A stretch of 64,000 nucleotides of DNA from SKVR01 sp037441525 (GCA_037441525.1 JBBISA010000006.1:1-64000); one strand, 5' to 3'; positions 28,151 to 36,967 are shown, counted from the stretch's first letter. A program made the numbers and translations. The notes: a model not told the origin generated them from the sequence alone.

Positions 28151-28492
28151 ATGGATGATTCATTCTTTGTAAGGGTTTATCGTGTAGTGATGCAGATTCC
28201 TTATGGCCGGGTAACCTCGTATGGGGCAATTGCCAAATTCCTTGGCACAGGGGGCTCATCGAGAATGGTGGGTTGGGCCATGAACAGCTCTCACCAGTAT
28301 AACCCTGAAATTCCGGCCCATCGTGTAGTAAACCGCAACGGCCTGCTTACCGGGAAGCATCATTTCGGAAGCCCTTTTCTTATGCAGCAGCTTCTTGAGA
28401 ACGAGGGGATAGAAGTATTAGATGACCGCATACTTAATTTCAGGAAGCATTTCTGGGACCCAGCTCTGGAACTCGAACCAGGTAGTTTCTGA
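28151..28492 (+). CDS. alkyltransferase-like protein (ATL)
   Basis: This 113-residue protein matches the DNA-binding domain of O6-alkylguanine-DNA alkyltransferases: TSYGAIAK with the DNA-base-flipping tyrosine (Y24), SSRMVGWAM with the arginine finger (R38), and the active-site region near 55-61. There the usual PCHRV is PAHRVV, with Ala56 in place of the alkyl-accepting cysteine. Such proteins bind O6-alkylguanine but cannot remove the alkyl group; they are known to flag lesions for nucleotide excision repair. That role is family knowledge; the cysteine loss is seen directly. It is the last gene of the HU-SPOR/trmB run. Confidence 0.87.
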   Translation: MDDSFFVRVYRVVMQIPYGRVTSYGAIAKFLGTGGSSRMVGWAMNSSHQYNPEIPAHRVVNRNGLLTGKHHFGSPFLMQQLLENEGIEVLDDRILNFRKHFWDPALELEPGSF

Positions 28493-28643
28493 AAATATTC
28501 ATCCACCCTTGTTCATAAAAACATCCCTCGCTAAATGGGCTGTGATGCGCAGATTACTTATCCCCCAAACCAATAATATTAATGTTGCCGGTCATCTAAA
28601 AAAAGCAACTACGATTTTGCTTTTCCCAATGGATGAAATTTGT

Positions 28644-28651
28644 TATTTTTG
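28644..28651 (+). promoter_or_regulatory. -7 element for the Mrp-nfu operon
   Basis: TATTTTTG is a perfect TAnnTTTG element ending 28 bp before the ATG. The nearest TTTG upstream (28616-28619) is 24 bp away, longer than usual. Confidence 0.4.
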
Positions 28652-28679
28652 ATTAAAATTAATCTAAATAAAAATAAGG

Positions 28680-29768
28680 ATGTTAAGCGTTGAAAATGTG
28701 CTTGCTGCGCTTTCGCTTGTTATAGAGCCCGATCTGAAAAAGGATCTGGTTTCTCTTGGAATGATTCATGAACTTCAAATTGATGGCCAAAAAGTATCTT
28801 TTACCATAATACTCACCACCCCGGCATGCCCCTTTAAAGAAAGTATGAAAAGGGCTTGTATCAGAGCAATTAAAGAGAATGTAGATAAGAATGTAATAGT
28901 GGAGATAACTCTTCAGGCAAGAACTACCGGCAAAAAGCCGGCAGAGGACCAACTGCTGCCACACGTGAAAAATGTTATAGCTATTGCCAGTGGCAAAGGC
29001 GGGGTTGGAAAATCAACCGTTGCTGCCAATGTTGCTCTTGCACTTGCTGCAACAGGCGCCCGGGTTGGATTGGTTGATGCTGACATTTATGGCCCATCGG
29101 TACCTATTATGTTTGGTGCAGTCGCATCTGAGCTCGAGTCTTTTGAGAAGGACGGGAAGGTAAGAGTTCTTCCTCTTATTAAATATGGCGTGCAAATCAT
29201 TTCGATTGGTTTTTTTATTGATGCATCACGCGCTCTTATCTGGCGTGGGCCCATGGCATCTGGTGCCCTTAAACAATTATTTACTGACGTTGAGTGGGGC
29301 GAACTTGATTATTTACTAATCGACCTTCCGCCTGGTACAGGAGATATCCATCTGTCTTTGGTTCAAACTGTTAAGTTAACGGGAGTTGTGGTGGTTAGTA
29401 CCCCGCAAAATGTGGCATTGGCCGATGCACGCAAGGCTGTATCTATGTTCGAAAACAATAAAGTGGGAGTTAAAATCATTGGTTTGGTTGAAAATATGTC
29501 GTGGTTTACCCCTGCCGAACTGCCTCTAAACAAATATTATCTCTTTGGCAACGGGGGTTGCAGAAACCTTGCCGCCGAACTGAATCTTCCCTTTCTGGGC
29601 GAAATCCCTTTGGTACAATCAGTTTGCCAGAGTGGAGATTTAGGAAGACCTGCCGTACTTGATAATGAAAATCCTGCCAAACCTTATTTCGAAAAGATTG
29701 CCGGCGTGGTTGCTGCAGAGGTTTCTAAAATCAATGCGGCAATAGCATCTCAGGTTGCTGCCACTTAG
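28680..29768 (+). CDS. Mrp/NBP35-type Fe-S cluster carrier ATPase
   Basis: This 362-residue P-loop protein carries and delivers iron-sulfur clusters in the cytosol. An N-terminal MIP18/DUF59-like domain (about 1-80) contains TTPACPF with Cys50. The deviant Walker A SGKGGVGKST is at 104-113, followed by DADIYGPS and LIDLPPGTGD. The region where many Mrp proteins carry a CxxC pair reads ENMSWFTPAELPLNKYY and contains no cysteines, a pattern I associate with Bacteroidota members. How a cluster would be held is therefore uncertain. It is followed 48 nt later by an Nfu-type scaffold gene, which supports the role. Confidence 0.92.
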   Translation: MLSVENVLAALSLVIEPDLKKDLVSLGMIHELQIDGQKVSFTIILTTPACPFKESMKRACIRAIKENVDKNVIVEITLQARTTGKKPAEDQLLPHVKNVIAIASGKGGVGKSTVAANVALALAATGARVGLVDADIYGPSVPIMFGAVASELESFEKDGKVRVLPLIKYGVQIISIGFFIDASRALIWRGPMASGALKQLFTDVEWGELDYLLIDLPPGTGDIHLSLVQTVKLTGVVVVSTPQNVALADARKAVSMFENNKVGVKIIGLVENMSWFTPAELPLNKYYLFGNGGCRNLAAELNLPFLGEIPLVQSVCQSGDLGRPAVLDNENPAKPYFEKIAGVVAAEVSKINAAIASQVAAT

Positions 29769-29816
29769 CATTATTGTAACATACTCTAATTTATTCATTT
29801 ATAAAAACTATCTATT

Positions 29817-30077
29817 ATGACTACCAATCAGAATGCTGAACTAATAAGAAAGGTTGAAAATGTAATCTCACAAATCAGGCCCTATCTGCAAGCCGATGGC
29901 GGCAATATACGTTTTGTTGAGCTTACCGACGACAATGTGGTGAATGTGGAATTACTGGGTGCGTGCGGCTCATGCCCCATGAGCACTATGACACTGAAAG
30001 CTGGTGTAGAGCAGGCAATGAAAAAGGCAATTCCTGAAGTGAAATCAGTTGAAGCAATTAATCTTAACTCCTATTAA
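29817..30077 (+). CDS. NifU-like (Nfu) Fe-S scaffold protein
   Basis: This 86-residue protein is a stand-alone NifU C-terminal domain. It has the QADGGNIRFVEL segment at 25-36 and the conserved GACGSCPMS loop, with Cys50 and Cys53 as the cluster ligands. Such proteins hold [4Fe-4S] clusters for transfer to apoenzymes. Its position directly after the Mrp-type ATPase gene, with a strong bidirectional terminator behind, marks a two-gene Fe-S operon. Confidence 0.93.
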   Translation: MTTNQNAELIRKVENVISQIRPYLQADGGNIRFVELTDDNVVNVELLGACGSCPMSTMTLKAGVEQAMKKAIPEVKSVEAINLNSY

Positions 30078-30127
30078 TTGTAAGTTGAAACAGAGATAAT
30101 ATATCAGGGAATTAAGTTCGCTGCTAA

Positions 30128-30168
30128 AAACAGAAATGGCTGCAATTCAACTGCAGCCATTTCTGTTT
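30128..30168 (+). terminator. bidirectional terminator between nfu and a convergent lipoprotein gene
   Basis: A perfect 17-bp stem, from 30128-30144 and 30152-30168, encloses a 7-nt loop. The outer A/T pairs supply a short T-run on either strand. It lies between two convergent genes. Confidence 0.8.
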
Positions 30169-30176
30169 ATGGTTAT

Positions 30177-31559
30177 TTATTCCGGGCGGCGTTCCATCAG
30201 CGGCGGCGGAGTGTATGCCTGACATTTAGTGCCAGGAAGTCCCTTGTTCACAATACCTACCTCATCAATACACCAGCCTCTGAAACCATTGTACAGCCCA
30301 TCCCTCGTGTCGAATCTGAATTGAATTTTTATGGCTGAGCCTGAAAACCGGCTCAGATCAAATTCATGAAATTTCCACACCGGATGCTGGTTAAACCCGC
30401 CCGATGTAAAGGGAATCGACTTTCTTTCCGGGATAATAGGGTCGGTATAGGGGTTTAGTTTTCCAATGTGAACCATGTTTCCTGTCGATTCAATTACATA
30501 AATTTCCATTAAATCGTAGCCCATCTGATTTGGGTTAACACTTTCAATCTCAAACCACGACCAGAAATTCAGGCTCGCTTCTTCCAAAGGCCCCAAATTA
30601 ATAATGGGTGAAATAAGGGTACCTGAGTTTTTGGATTTGCTGGTACCCCCCGAGTTTTCATAATCAAATACACTTTGGTCTCCAAGATAATTTCCCGCAA
30701 GTTGATTTCCATACCATGCCATTTGTGTCCCCTTAAAAGCTCCCGGGAGTTTACCTAATGAAGGATCGTTGGGTGCAATTTTTACATATACAGGATATAA
30801 CCCATTAAAAGTATTGCCATTTGGCCTGATGTGCCAGAATCCGCTCATCTCCCATAATGTTGCATTTGATTCAAAATTTTCATAAAAAACTTTTACCGGA
30901 GGGGTTGCCGGTTCAAGTTCGAAAACCTGATGAACCATTTCGTTGGGATTGATTTTTATGTTCTGTAATACCTGGGTTTTATAATTATCGGAAATACACC
31001 TTATTTTGAATTCCTTGGTGGTTTGAAGTGGAACCGCACCTATATAAAATTGCCCCAATTCATTCGTTTCGACTGACGAAAAGTAACCGTTTGTAAGTTC
31101 TTCGTTTTGTGCACTTATTGAAACATTTGCTCCAATTAGGGGCTGGCCGGAAAGGCTGTAAACAGTGCCGGTAATCCCCCCGATAGGAGTGCTCAAGCTG
31201 GTAACTGATGGCAGAAAAGTAACGAAAGTTGTTTTCCGATTTATGGTTACAATGGCAGAATACATGTTTTTATACCCTGCCTTTTCAATGGTAAGATGAT
31301 AAGTGCCTTCAGTCTTCAATGCAAATCGATATTTTCCTGCCTCATCAATGCTGATATTTTTCCGAAAATTTTCGTAGCCCGGCTGAGTAAGGCTTACTGA
31401 AGCACCCGAGAGTTTTTCGTAGGTAATGGCATTAAGAGCGAAGCCCTCAATGATGAATTTATCTATCCCCAAACCATCCTTTATGCAACTGCCCAAAGAA
31501 CTTACCAGAAAAACGCAGGCAATTACTGGCAGAATCCAACTTTTTAATATTTTATTCAT
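30177..31559 (-). CDS. surface lipoprotein with two carboxypeptidase-regulatory-like domains
   Basis: This 460-residue protein begins with a lipoprotein signal whose acylated cysteine is probably C25 (SSLGSC). Two Ig-fold regulatory-like domains follow, at about 33-100 and 125-195, each with the GxV...GA-S(V)...GxYxF style. The last 230 residues look like a jelly-roll or MAM-like adhesive domain (FYENFES, TLISPIINL, LNFWSWFEIES, GWCIDEVGIV). The start at 31559 is preferred over 31571 because it gives a compact signal peptide. It is probably outer-membrane anchored. No enzyme motif was seen; binding to glycan or protein is a guess. Confidence 0.75.
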   Translation of the reverse strand: MNKILKSWILPVIACVFLVSSLGSCIKDGLGIDKFIIEGFALNAITYEKLSGASVSLTQPGYENFRKNISIDEAGKYRFALKTEGTYHLTIEKAGYKNMYSAIVTINRKTTFVTFLPSVTSLSTPIGGITGTVYSLSGQPLIGANVSISAQNEELTNGYFSSVETNELGQFYIGAVPLQTTKEFKIRCISDNYKTQVLQNIKINPNEMVHQVFELEPATPPVKVFYENFESNATLWEMSGFWHIRPNGNTFNGLYPVYVKIAPNDPSLGKLPGAFKGTQMAWYGNQLAGNYLGDQSVFDYENSGGTSKSKNSGTLISPIINLGPLEEASLNFWSWFEIESVNPNQMGYDLMEIYVIESTGNMVHIGKLNPYTDPIIPERKSIPFTSGGFNQHPVWKFHEFDLSRFSGSAIKIQFRFDTRDGLYNGFRGWCIDEVGIVNKGLPGTKCQAYTPPPLMERRPE

Positions 31560-31860
31560 TGGGGGATGCACTATTAGTTAAACATAAATCACAGCATCTT
31601 ATAATGTTTTCGCGCCGGTATTTAATGCGGGCTTCAGCTTTATATTTTGTATCAGGCTCGAAAAAGATTTAGCAGATTTAATTTGCTTAAAAACAACAAC
31701 TTCTGCAACTACCGTCTGTTTCGAAAATACAAACTATAAGTTTATAATTTTCCTGGCATTGTATCACAAAGGTAGGCTTAACAATTGTTTAATTTTTTGA
31801 GAGTAAAAACTTGATTTATATAGGTAAAATCAAGGGATTTTAGTAAAGCAAAAGTACTTA
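31560..31860. other. intergenic region with minus-strand promoter candidates
   Basis: This gap between nadE and the lipoprotein gene shows no coding signal. It holds two perfect minus-strand TAnnTTTG elements, at 31767-31774 (TACCTTTG) and 31849-31856 (TACTTTTG, right behind the nadE stop). Neither has a clear -33 partner. No terminator hairpin for nadE was recognised. Confidence 0.5.
31767..31774 (-). promoter_or_regulatory. -7 candidate for the lipoprotein gene
   Basis: The minus strand reads TACCTTTG, a perfect TAnnTTTG match, about 208 bp upstream of the lipoprotein start. The long leader lowers confidence; the element at 31849-31856 is an alternative. Confidence 0.33.
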
Positions 31861-33507
31861 TCAGGAAAGATATTTTGCCACAATGGGCATTTTACGGCCC
31901 ATGCCAAAAGCTTTACTGCTTACCCTAATGGTGGGAGGAGTTTGAAATCGCTTGTACTCACAGGTATTTACCATTTTCAAAGTCCTGTCAACAAGCGTTT
32001 TTTCATATCCCAGGTTATAGATTTCCTGGGGGCCCAGGCGGTTTTCGATATATTCAAAAAGAACTTTGTCGAGAATTTCGTATTCGGGCAATGAGTCACT
32101 ATCTTTCTGATTGGGCCTTAGCTCGGCCGAAGGGGGTTTATTGATGCTGTTTTCAGGGATAAGTTCTCCGTGGCGGTTTATATAGCGGGCTAACCTGAAA
32201 ACATCAGTCTTATAAACATCGCCAAGAACTGAAAGGCCTCCGCACATATCGCCATACAGTGTGCCATAGCCTACTGCTGCTTCGCTTTTATTGGATGTAT
32301 TAAGCAGCACATGGCCAAACTTATTTGAAAGTGCCATTAATATTACTGCTCTTGTTCGTGCCTGAATATTTTCTTCGGCTATATCAAAAGGGAGTCCTTG
32401 AAACCACGGTTGTAGTTGGGTTTCGAAACTATGGGTCGTTTCAGAAATAGAAATTAATCTATATGGACATCCAAGATTTTCGGCAAGTTGTTTTGCATCG
32501 GCAATTGAATGATCTGAACTGAATTTAGATGGCATTAACACTCCCAAAACGTTTTGACTGCCCAGGGCTTCAACTGCAAGGGCCATAGTAACTGCCGAAT
32601 CTATACCTCCCGAAAGGCCAAGAATGGCGCTTGAGAAGCCTAATTTCGAAAAATAATCCCTTATTCCAAGGGTAATAGCCTTATAAATATTGGGTATTTT
32701 TTGTGCTACGTCCTCAGTTGGGTCAGGATATTTTCCGGGTTTTTTCTCAAGATCATCAATAGTGATGGTTCTGAAGTCCTCTTCAAAATAACTGAGTTCA
32801 TCAACAATCTCACCCTTGGGGTTGATAAGCAGTGAGCCTCCATCGAAGATTATTTCAGTTTGTGCCCCCACCTGGTTCACATAAACCATGGGCAGGCCAT
32901 ATTTTTTTGAGTTGTCTGACAGCATTTTTTTCCGCTCATAGCCATGATCCCACGAAAATGGCGATGCTGCAATATTTATCATCAGTTCAGCACCTTTTTG
33001 GGCAAGAATTTCCATGGGATTGTTTACATAAAGAGGATTATCGTTGAGGTTCCAAAGGTCTTCACAGATTGTAAGACCAATTTTAATCCCTTTATATTCA
33101 ATGAGTTCAAATTTTGTTGCAGGTTCAAAATAACGATATTCTTCAAAAATATCGTAATTTGGCAGCAATCCCTTATGATAAATATGCCTTATTTCTCCGT
33201 CATATAGAAAAAATGCCCCGTTAAAAAGGGGTTTCCCTTTTTTCCCCTGGTTACGATCGGGAGCACCAACAATAGCTGCAATATCAGTGCAATAATGCGC
33301 AATCTGATGAACAGCCTCATAACATTTATTTATGTAATCATTAAACTCAAGAAAATCGCCCGAAGGGTAACCGCAAACCGACAACTCTGAGAAAACAACC
33401 ATATCGGCTCCCTGTTTCTTTGCCTGCTCAATACCATCAATAATCTTACGGGTATTGTACTCGAAATTTCCGATATGATAATTATATTGGGCGAGAGCAA
33501 TTTTCAT
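31861..33507 (-). CDS. nadE: glutamine-dependent NAD+ synthetase
   Basis: This 548-residue two-domain enzyme completes NAD synthesis by amidating deamido-NAD with ammonia released from glutamine. The N-terminal nitrilase-type glutaminase shows the catalytic Glu in VFSELSVCGYP (about 38-48), the Lys in YHKGLLP and the Cys in LTICEDLWN near 155. The C-terminal synthetase has the PP-loop LSGGIDSA near residue 298 and the NKSEAAVGYGTLYGDMCGG segment. The length is typical of the short bacterial glutamine-dependent form. It is transcribed alone from a good promoter at 33577-33604. Confidence 0.95.
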   Translation of the reverse strand: MKIALAQYNYHIGNFEYNTRKIIDGIEQAKKQGADMVVFSELSVCGYPSGDFLEFNDYINKCYEAVHQIAHYCTDIAAIVGAPDRNQGKKGKPLFNGAFFLYDGEIRHIYHKGLLPNYDIFEEYRYFEPATKFELIEYKGIKIGLTICEDLWNLNDNPLYVNNPMEILAQKGAELMINIAASPFSWDHGYERKKMLSDNSKKYGLPMVYVNQVGAQTEIIFDGGSLLINPKGEIVDELSYFEEDFRTITIDDLEKKPGKYPDPTEDVAQKIPNIYKAITLGIRDYFSKLGFSSAILGLSGGIDSAVTMALAVEALGSQNVLGVLMPSKFSSDHSIADAKQLAENLGCPYRLISISETTHSFETQLQPWFQGLPFDIAEENIQARTRAVILMALSNKFGHVLLNTSNKSEAAVGYGTLYGDMCGGLSVLGDVYKTDVFRLARYINRHGELIPENSINKPPSAELRPNQKDSDSLPEYEILDKVLFEYIENRLGPQEIYNLGYEKTLVDRTLKMVNTCEYKRFQTPPTIRVSSKAFGMGRKMPIVAKYLS

Positions 33508-33576
33508 TTTCGGTAGGAGTAACTAATTGTTAATGAATGATTTAAGCAAGTGCCCGATATGCTTGCAGGCAAAATA

Positions 33577-33604
33577 CAAAAGTATAATTTTTATAGTTGG
33601 CAAA
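33577..33604 (-). promoter_or_regulatory. nadE promoter
   Basis: On the minus strand TTTG (33601-33604), a 16-bp spacer and TACTTTTG (33577-33584) form a near-ideal Bacteroidota promoter, about 70 bp before the nadE start. Confidence 0.55.
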
Positions 33605-33678
33605 GGTGTTATCTTCCGGGTCTAATCAGGTAATTACTATTAAGTGAATGTTCGTGGCGATGAAGTATGAAGAAAGTT

Positions 33679-33686
33679 TATATTTG
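33679..33686 (+). promoter_or_regulatory. -7 element for the LPP20-like lipoprotein gene
   Basis: TATATTTG is a perfect TAnnTTTG element. It implies a leader of about 145 nt; no TTTG is visible at the -33 position. Confidence 0.38.
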
Positions 33687-33836
33687 CAATGATTAAGAAT
33701 AAAATCTGGCAGGGATATTGTAAAAGTTGTTGCAAAACTAGTATTACCTGTAATTTTAGAATCCGAAGTCGGAAAGTAACAACAGGAAAATCCTTGATAA
33801 ATTTGATAACACAATTTTCATCTAAAACTAAATGTT

Positions 33837-34430
33837 ATGAAAACTATTCGTTTACAAAAAATCATGTTTGCGTTGGCCATAATGGGAAGTGTTTTCTTCT
33901 TCAGTGGTTGTAAAAGTAAAAAGAAGGCTGCTGCCCCCGATTATAGTGGTCTGGGTCGTGAAATCAAAACTCCCTGCAGCGACAACGAATTCCCATCAAC
34001 AGCAGCTCATTTCCGTGGTACCGGAATTGGCGAGGGGACCAATCTTGCCTCTGCGCGCCGCAAAGCCAATCTCGATGCCAATGCTATGTTGGCTGCCAGC
34101 ATCAATCGTACAATCAAATCTGTTACCGAACGTTACACGCGCGATATTACCGTACGTGATGCCAATGAGTTTGCAGAGAAGTTTGAAGATTTGACCCGCT
34201 CGGTAGTAGACCAGGTACTTAATAATGTGGCAACCGTTTGCAATCAGATGTATGAAAAAGATGGCAAATACACTGTTTACATGGCTGTTGAAGTTGGCAA
34301 AGATGAATTGCTAAATAATGTTGCAAACCGCATCAGCCGCGATGACCGCCTCAGACTTGACTATGACAAAATGAAGTTTGAACAGATTTTTAATGAAGAA
34401 ATGCAAAAACTGGCCAATGAGCGCCCCTAA
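33837..34430 (+). CDS. LPP20-like lipoprotein
   Basis: This 197-residue protein begins with a lipoprotein signal peptide; the acylated cysteine is C25 in FFSGC, followed by a lysine-rich stretch. The mature part resembles the LPP20 lipoprotein family: FRGTGIGEGTNLASARRKANLDANAMLA is the recognisable helix with alternating Ala/Arg, and a strand YTVYMAVEV follows. Members are envelope proteins of unclear function. The gene is monocistronic, and a strong bidirectional hairpin separates it from the convergent barrel gene. Confidence 0.72.
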   Translation: MKTIRLQKIMFALAIMGSVFFFSGCKSKKKAAAPDYSGLGREIKTPCSDNEFPSTAAHFRGTGIGEGTNLASARRKANLDANAMLAASINRTIKSVTERYTRDITVRDANEFAEKFEDLTRSVVDQVLNNVATVCNQMYEKDGKYTVYMAVEVGKDELLNNVANRISRDDRLRLDYDKMKFEQIFNEEMQKLANERP

Positions 34431-34483
34431 GCAAAGCCCGAACCATATACACAATGGTTGAAAATCGATAAATTCATTTCCAT

Positions 34484-34523
34484 AAAAAAATGGGTTGCCA
34501 GACAAGGGCAACCCATTTTTTTT
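34484..34523 (+). terminator. bidirectional terminator
   Basis: TGGGTTGCC (34491-34499) pairs perfectly with GGCAACCCA (34507-34515) around a 7-nt loop. Seven A precede it and eight T follow, so it can stop transcription from both the lipoprotein gene and the convergent outer-membrane protein gene. Confidence 0.85.
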
Positions 34524-34536
34524 GATTTTATACTCT

Positions 34537-35229
34537 CTAGAAAATTATACCCACCGAGAGTTCAATATAGTTGGCACGCGCCTGCTGGTTGCGAAGCCCT
34601 GTATAATCTTTTCCGCGCAGAATATTGGTAAACCCATTGTTAAAGGTTAATCCACCCACCAGCACCGTATTGCCTCCTAGCGAGTGTTCAACCCCAATGC
34701 CCAATATCATGGATGCTCTGAAAAGGGGAGTAGACCCTTTGATTTTTAAGTCCTCCTGTAAAATTGATGCACCACCACCTTCATTATATTTTCTGTCGTC
34801 GGCCTTGGCATTAAGGTTGGCAGAACCTGCAAAACCAAATTTTGCAAAATAACTGTTGTACCCAATTTCCCTGGTACGCATTTTAAGTGTAAAAGGAATT
34901 TCCAGGTTTTGAAGCTTGTATTTTCTTTCCTTAAACACATAAGGAGTAGTTTCGGTAATTTCGCCTGCTATAGGATAGCTCAGTTTGCCTCCAAAGTAAA
35001 CTACATTCATACCGGTGGCGAAAGTATAGTTTTCAGAAAGCACAAATTCCCAGTTCAGGCCGTAAGAAAATCCCAGAGTAACACCCTCTGATTTATAGCC
35101 TATGGTTTCGCTCTTGAACCAGTTCATCGATGTACCGCCTGTCAGGCCGAGCCTCATTTCTCTTCCATGTGCGGTATTAAGTGATGCCAGGGCAAGGCAT
35201 AAGATAAATACAAATGCTGATTTTTTCAT
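34537..35229 (-). CDS. outer-membrane beta-barrel protein
   Basis: This 230-residue protein has a signal peptide (basic MKKS, hydrophobic core, cleavage near TAHG). The mature chain alternates polar and hydrophobic residues in 8 or so predicted strands, such as YTFATGMNVVYFGGKLSY and LVGGLTFNNGFTNIL. It ends in the aromatic-terminated strand YIELSVGIIF expected for BAM substrates. It fits the generic Bacteroidota outer-membrane barrel family often labelled 'PorT family'. That label does not make it the secretion protein PorT. No ligand can be inferred. Confidence 0.78.
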   Translation of the reverse strand: MKKSAFVFILCLALASLNTAHGREMRLGLTGGTSMNWFKSETIGYKSEGVTLGFSYGLNWEFVLSENYTFATGMNVVYFGGKLSYPIAGEITETTPYVFKERKYKLQNLEIPFTLKMRTREIGYNSYFAKFGFAGSANLNAKADDRKYNEGGGASILQEDLKIKGSTPLFRASMILGIGVEHSLGGNTVLVGGLTFNNGFTNILRGKDYTGLRNQQARANYIELSVGIIF

Positions 35230-35311
35230 ACTTTTGAAGTTTTAAACAGGGTGCAATATTACATATAAAAAATTACACATCGTGGATATACGTCCCATAA
35301 ACGCACAAATT

Positions 35312-36346
35312 ATGCCTATTGTTACTAAACTAGTTGAAAATAAGGTTGTGACCGGAGCTGTTAATTTGGTTGTATTGCTGATGATTGTCTCTTTTCTCCC
35401 TTCATGCAACCGAAAATCACCTTTCGAAGTAAATATCTCTTCGGTAAAAGCTGAACCGGTCTCAATAAAAAGATACGAACAGGTTCTTTTTACTATTGAT
35501 CCTAAAAATCTTAGGGTAGAAATAGATCCATTTATTACAGATTTCGAAATATTTCTTGGCCAGGAAATAAATACCCTTCAGGGTCAGCAACAATTGGTCG
35601 ATTACGTTTCAAATCCGTTCAACCGCGATTTATTCAACGATGTAAACGTGGTGTGGCAAAATGTATCAGAACTTGAGAAACAACTTGCACAACTGTTCAG
35701 ATATTTGCGATATCATTTCCCTGAGATACAGAATCCGCAGGTTTACACCTACGTATCTGGTGTTGATTTTGAATTTCCGGTTTATTTCGAAGATGGCATT
35801 CTGGTAATTGCCCTCGATATGTTTTTGGGAAGAGGCAATATTAATTATGATAAAGCAGGTTTGCCAGCCTTTAAACGCACACGATTTGTGCCCGAGGCAG
35901 TAGTCACCGAAGTTGCCCGTGCAATCGGAAGGCATTTTTTGTATAATACGGGCAACCGGCCTGAGAATTTACTTGATTTTATGGTCAATGAGGGGAAACT
36001 GCTCTATTTTATCGATGCCATGTTGCCTTCGGTTTCCGATTCACTGAAGATGTATTATACCACCCACCAGTTACAATGGGCACAAAACAACGAAGGGCAT
36101 GCCTGGGCATTTTTATTAAACAACGAAATGTTGTACAGTGCCGACAGGCAGCTGATTCAGAAATTGACTGGTGATGCTCCGTTCACATCTCTTTTTTCAA
36201 CTGTTTCGGCACCGCGAATGGGCACATATAATGGGTGGCAGATAGTGCGCGGTTACATGACCCGAAATCGCGGTGTATCACTACAGGAATTATTGAACAT
36301 TAAGGACTCACGTGAAATTTTATCGGGTTCGCGATACCGGCCGTAG
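35312..36346 (+). CDS. gldB: gliding-motility lipoprotein GldB-like
   Basis: This 344-residue protein carries a lipoprotein signal with probable acylated C32 (FLPSC). It shows the GldB pattern: KRYEQVLFTID near the N-terminus, YYTTHQLQWAQNNE in the middle, then APFTSLFSTVSAPRMGTY and a WQIVRGYM...SLQELL end. GldB is needed for gliding and type IX secretion in Flavobacterium, but homologues also occur in non-gliding members of the phylum, so motility here is not shown. A GTG at 35282 would add ten residues; the ATG is preferred for signal-peptide length. Its stop is 3 nt from the convergent engB stop. Confidence 0.82.
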   Translation: MPIVTKLVENKVVTGAVNLVVLLMIVSFLPSCNRKSPFEVNISSVKAEPVSIKRYEQVLFTIDPKNLRVEIDPFITDFEIFLGQEINTLQGQQQLVDYVSNPFNRDLFNDVNVVWQNVSELEKQLAQLFRYLRYHFPEIQNPQVYTYVSGVDFEFPVYFEDGILVIALDMFLGRGNINYDKAGLPAFKRTRFVPEAVVTEVARAIGRHFLYNTGNRPENLLDFMVNEGKLLYFIDAMLPSVSDSLKMYYTTHQLQWAQNNEGHAWAFLLNNEMLYSADRQLIQKLTGDAPFTSLFSTVSAPRMGTYNGWQIVRGYMTRNRGVSLQELLNIKDSREILSGSRYRP

Positions 36347-36349
36347 TGG

Positions 36350-36967
36350 TCAATTCTGGCTTTTGTTTCTCGCAAATTCTTTGTTGTAATGCTCAATAAA
36401 TGAGAGTATTTCATCGCGCCCCTGCTTTTTTTCTGCAGAAGTAATAAACAATTCGGGGAGCGGGTCCCAGTTTTCGGAAAGAATATGGGTGTATTTTTTA
36501 ATGTTGGCATGTAGTTTTATAGCACCTGATTTATCGGACTTGGTAAAAACCAATACAAAGGGCAGCCCCTTGCTGCCAAACCACTCCATGTTTTCCAGAT
36601 CATTTTTTAACGGTTCATGTCTTGAATCGATCAATAAGAAAGTGCAAACCAGATTAGGTCGGTTAAGAAGGTAGTTTTTAATCATTTGTTCCCATCGTGC
36701 CCGATCCTTTTTTGATACTTTCGCAAAACCATAGCCAGGCAAATCAGCCAGGTACCATGATTGGTTGATGATAAAATGGTTAATCAGCTGTGTTTTACCC
36801 GGAGTTGCCGATGTTTTGGCAAGCTTTGATGATCCTGTGATCATATTGAGCAGTGATGACTTCCCTACGTTCGATCTGCCCAGAAATGCATATTCTGGAA
36901 ACAATGGTTCGGGACAGTCGGTATAAAACCCCGAACTTTTAATGAATTCTGCACTTTTTATTTCCAT
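36350..36967 (-). CDS. engB: ribosome biogenesis GTPase EngB/YsxC
   Basis: This 205-residue small GTPase (EngB/YihA/YsxC) acts in assembly of the large ribosomal subunit. All G motifs are visible: GRSNVGKSS (G1, 30-38), TPGKT (G2, 55-59), DLPG (G3, 75-78), TKSD (G4, about residue 140) and SAE (G5, about 173). Length is normal. It follows glsB on the minus strand with a 44-bp gap, so it may be the last gene of a glsA-glsB-engB transcript. Only 3 bp separate its stop from that of the convergent gldB gene, leaving no room for a terminator. Confidence 0.95.
   Translation of the reverse strand: MEIKSAEFIKSSGFYTDCPEPLFPEYAFLGRSNVGKSSLLNMITGSSKLAKTSATPGKTQLINHFIINQSWYLADLPGYGFAKVSKKDRARWEQMIKNYLLNRPNLVCTFLLIDSRHEPLKNDLENMEWFGSKGLPFVLVFTKSDKSGAIKLHANIKKYTHILSENWDPLPELFITSAEKKQGRDEILSFIEHYNKEFARNKSQN

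Larger units (their letters stand above)
33508..33836. other. divergent intergenic region, nadE and LPP20-like lipoprotein
   Basis: No gene is supported in this gap. It holds the minus-strand nadE promoter (33577-33604) and a plus-strand TATATTTG element (33679-33686). The lipoprotein leader of about 145 nt shows no recognised riboswitch. Confidence 0.5.

Noticed and set aside
28422..28652. 76-codon plus-strand frame overlapping the ATL gene end
   Set aside because: It begins inside the ATL gene in another frame and runs through the promoter of the Mrp gene; no motif.
34537..35229. Naming the barrel protein PorT of the T9SS machine
   Set aside because: The generic 'PorT family' label covers many Bacteroidota barrels, and no T9SS core genes lie next to it.
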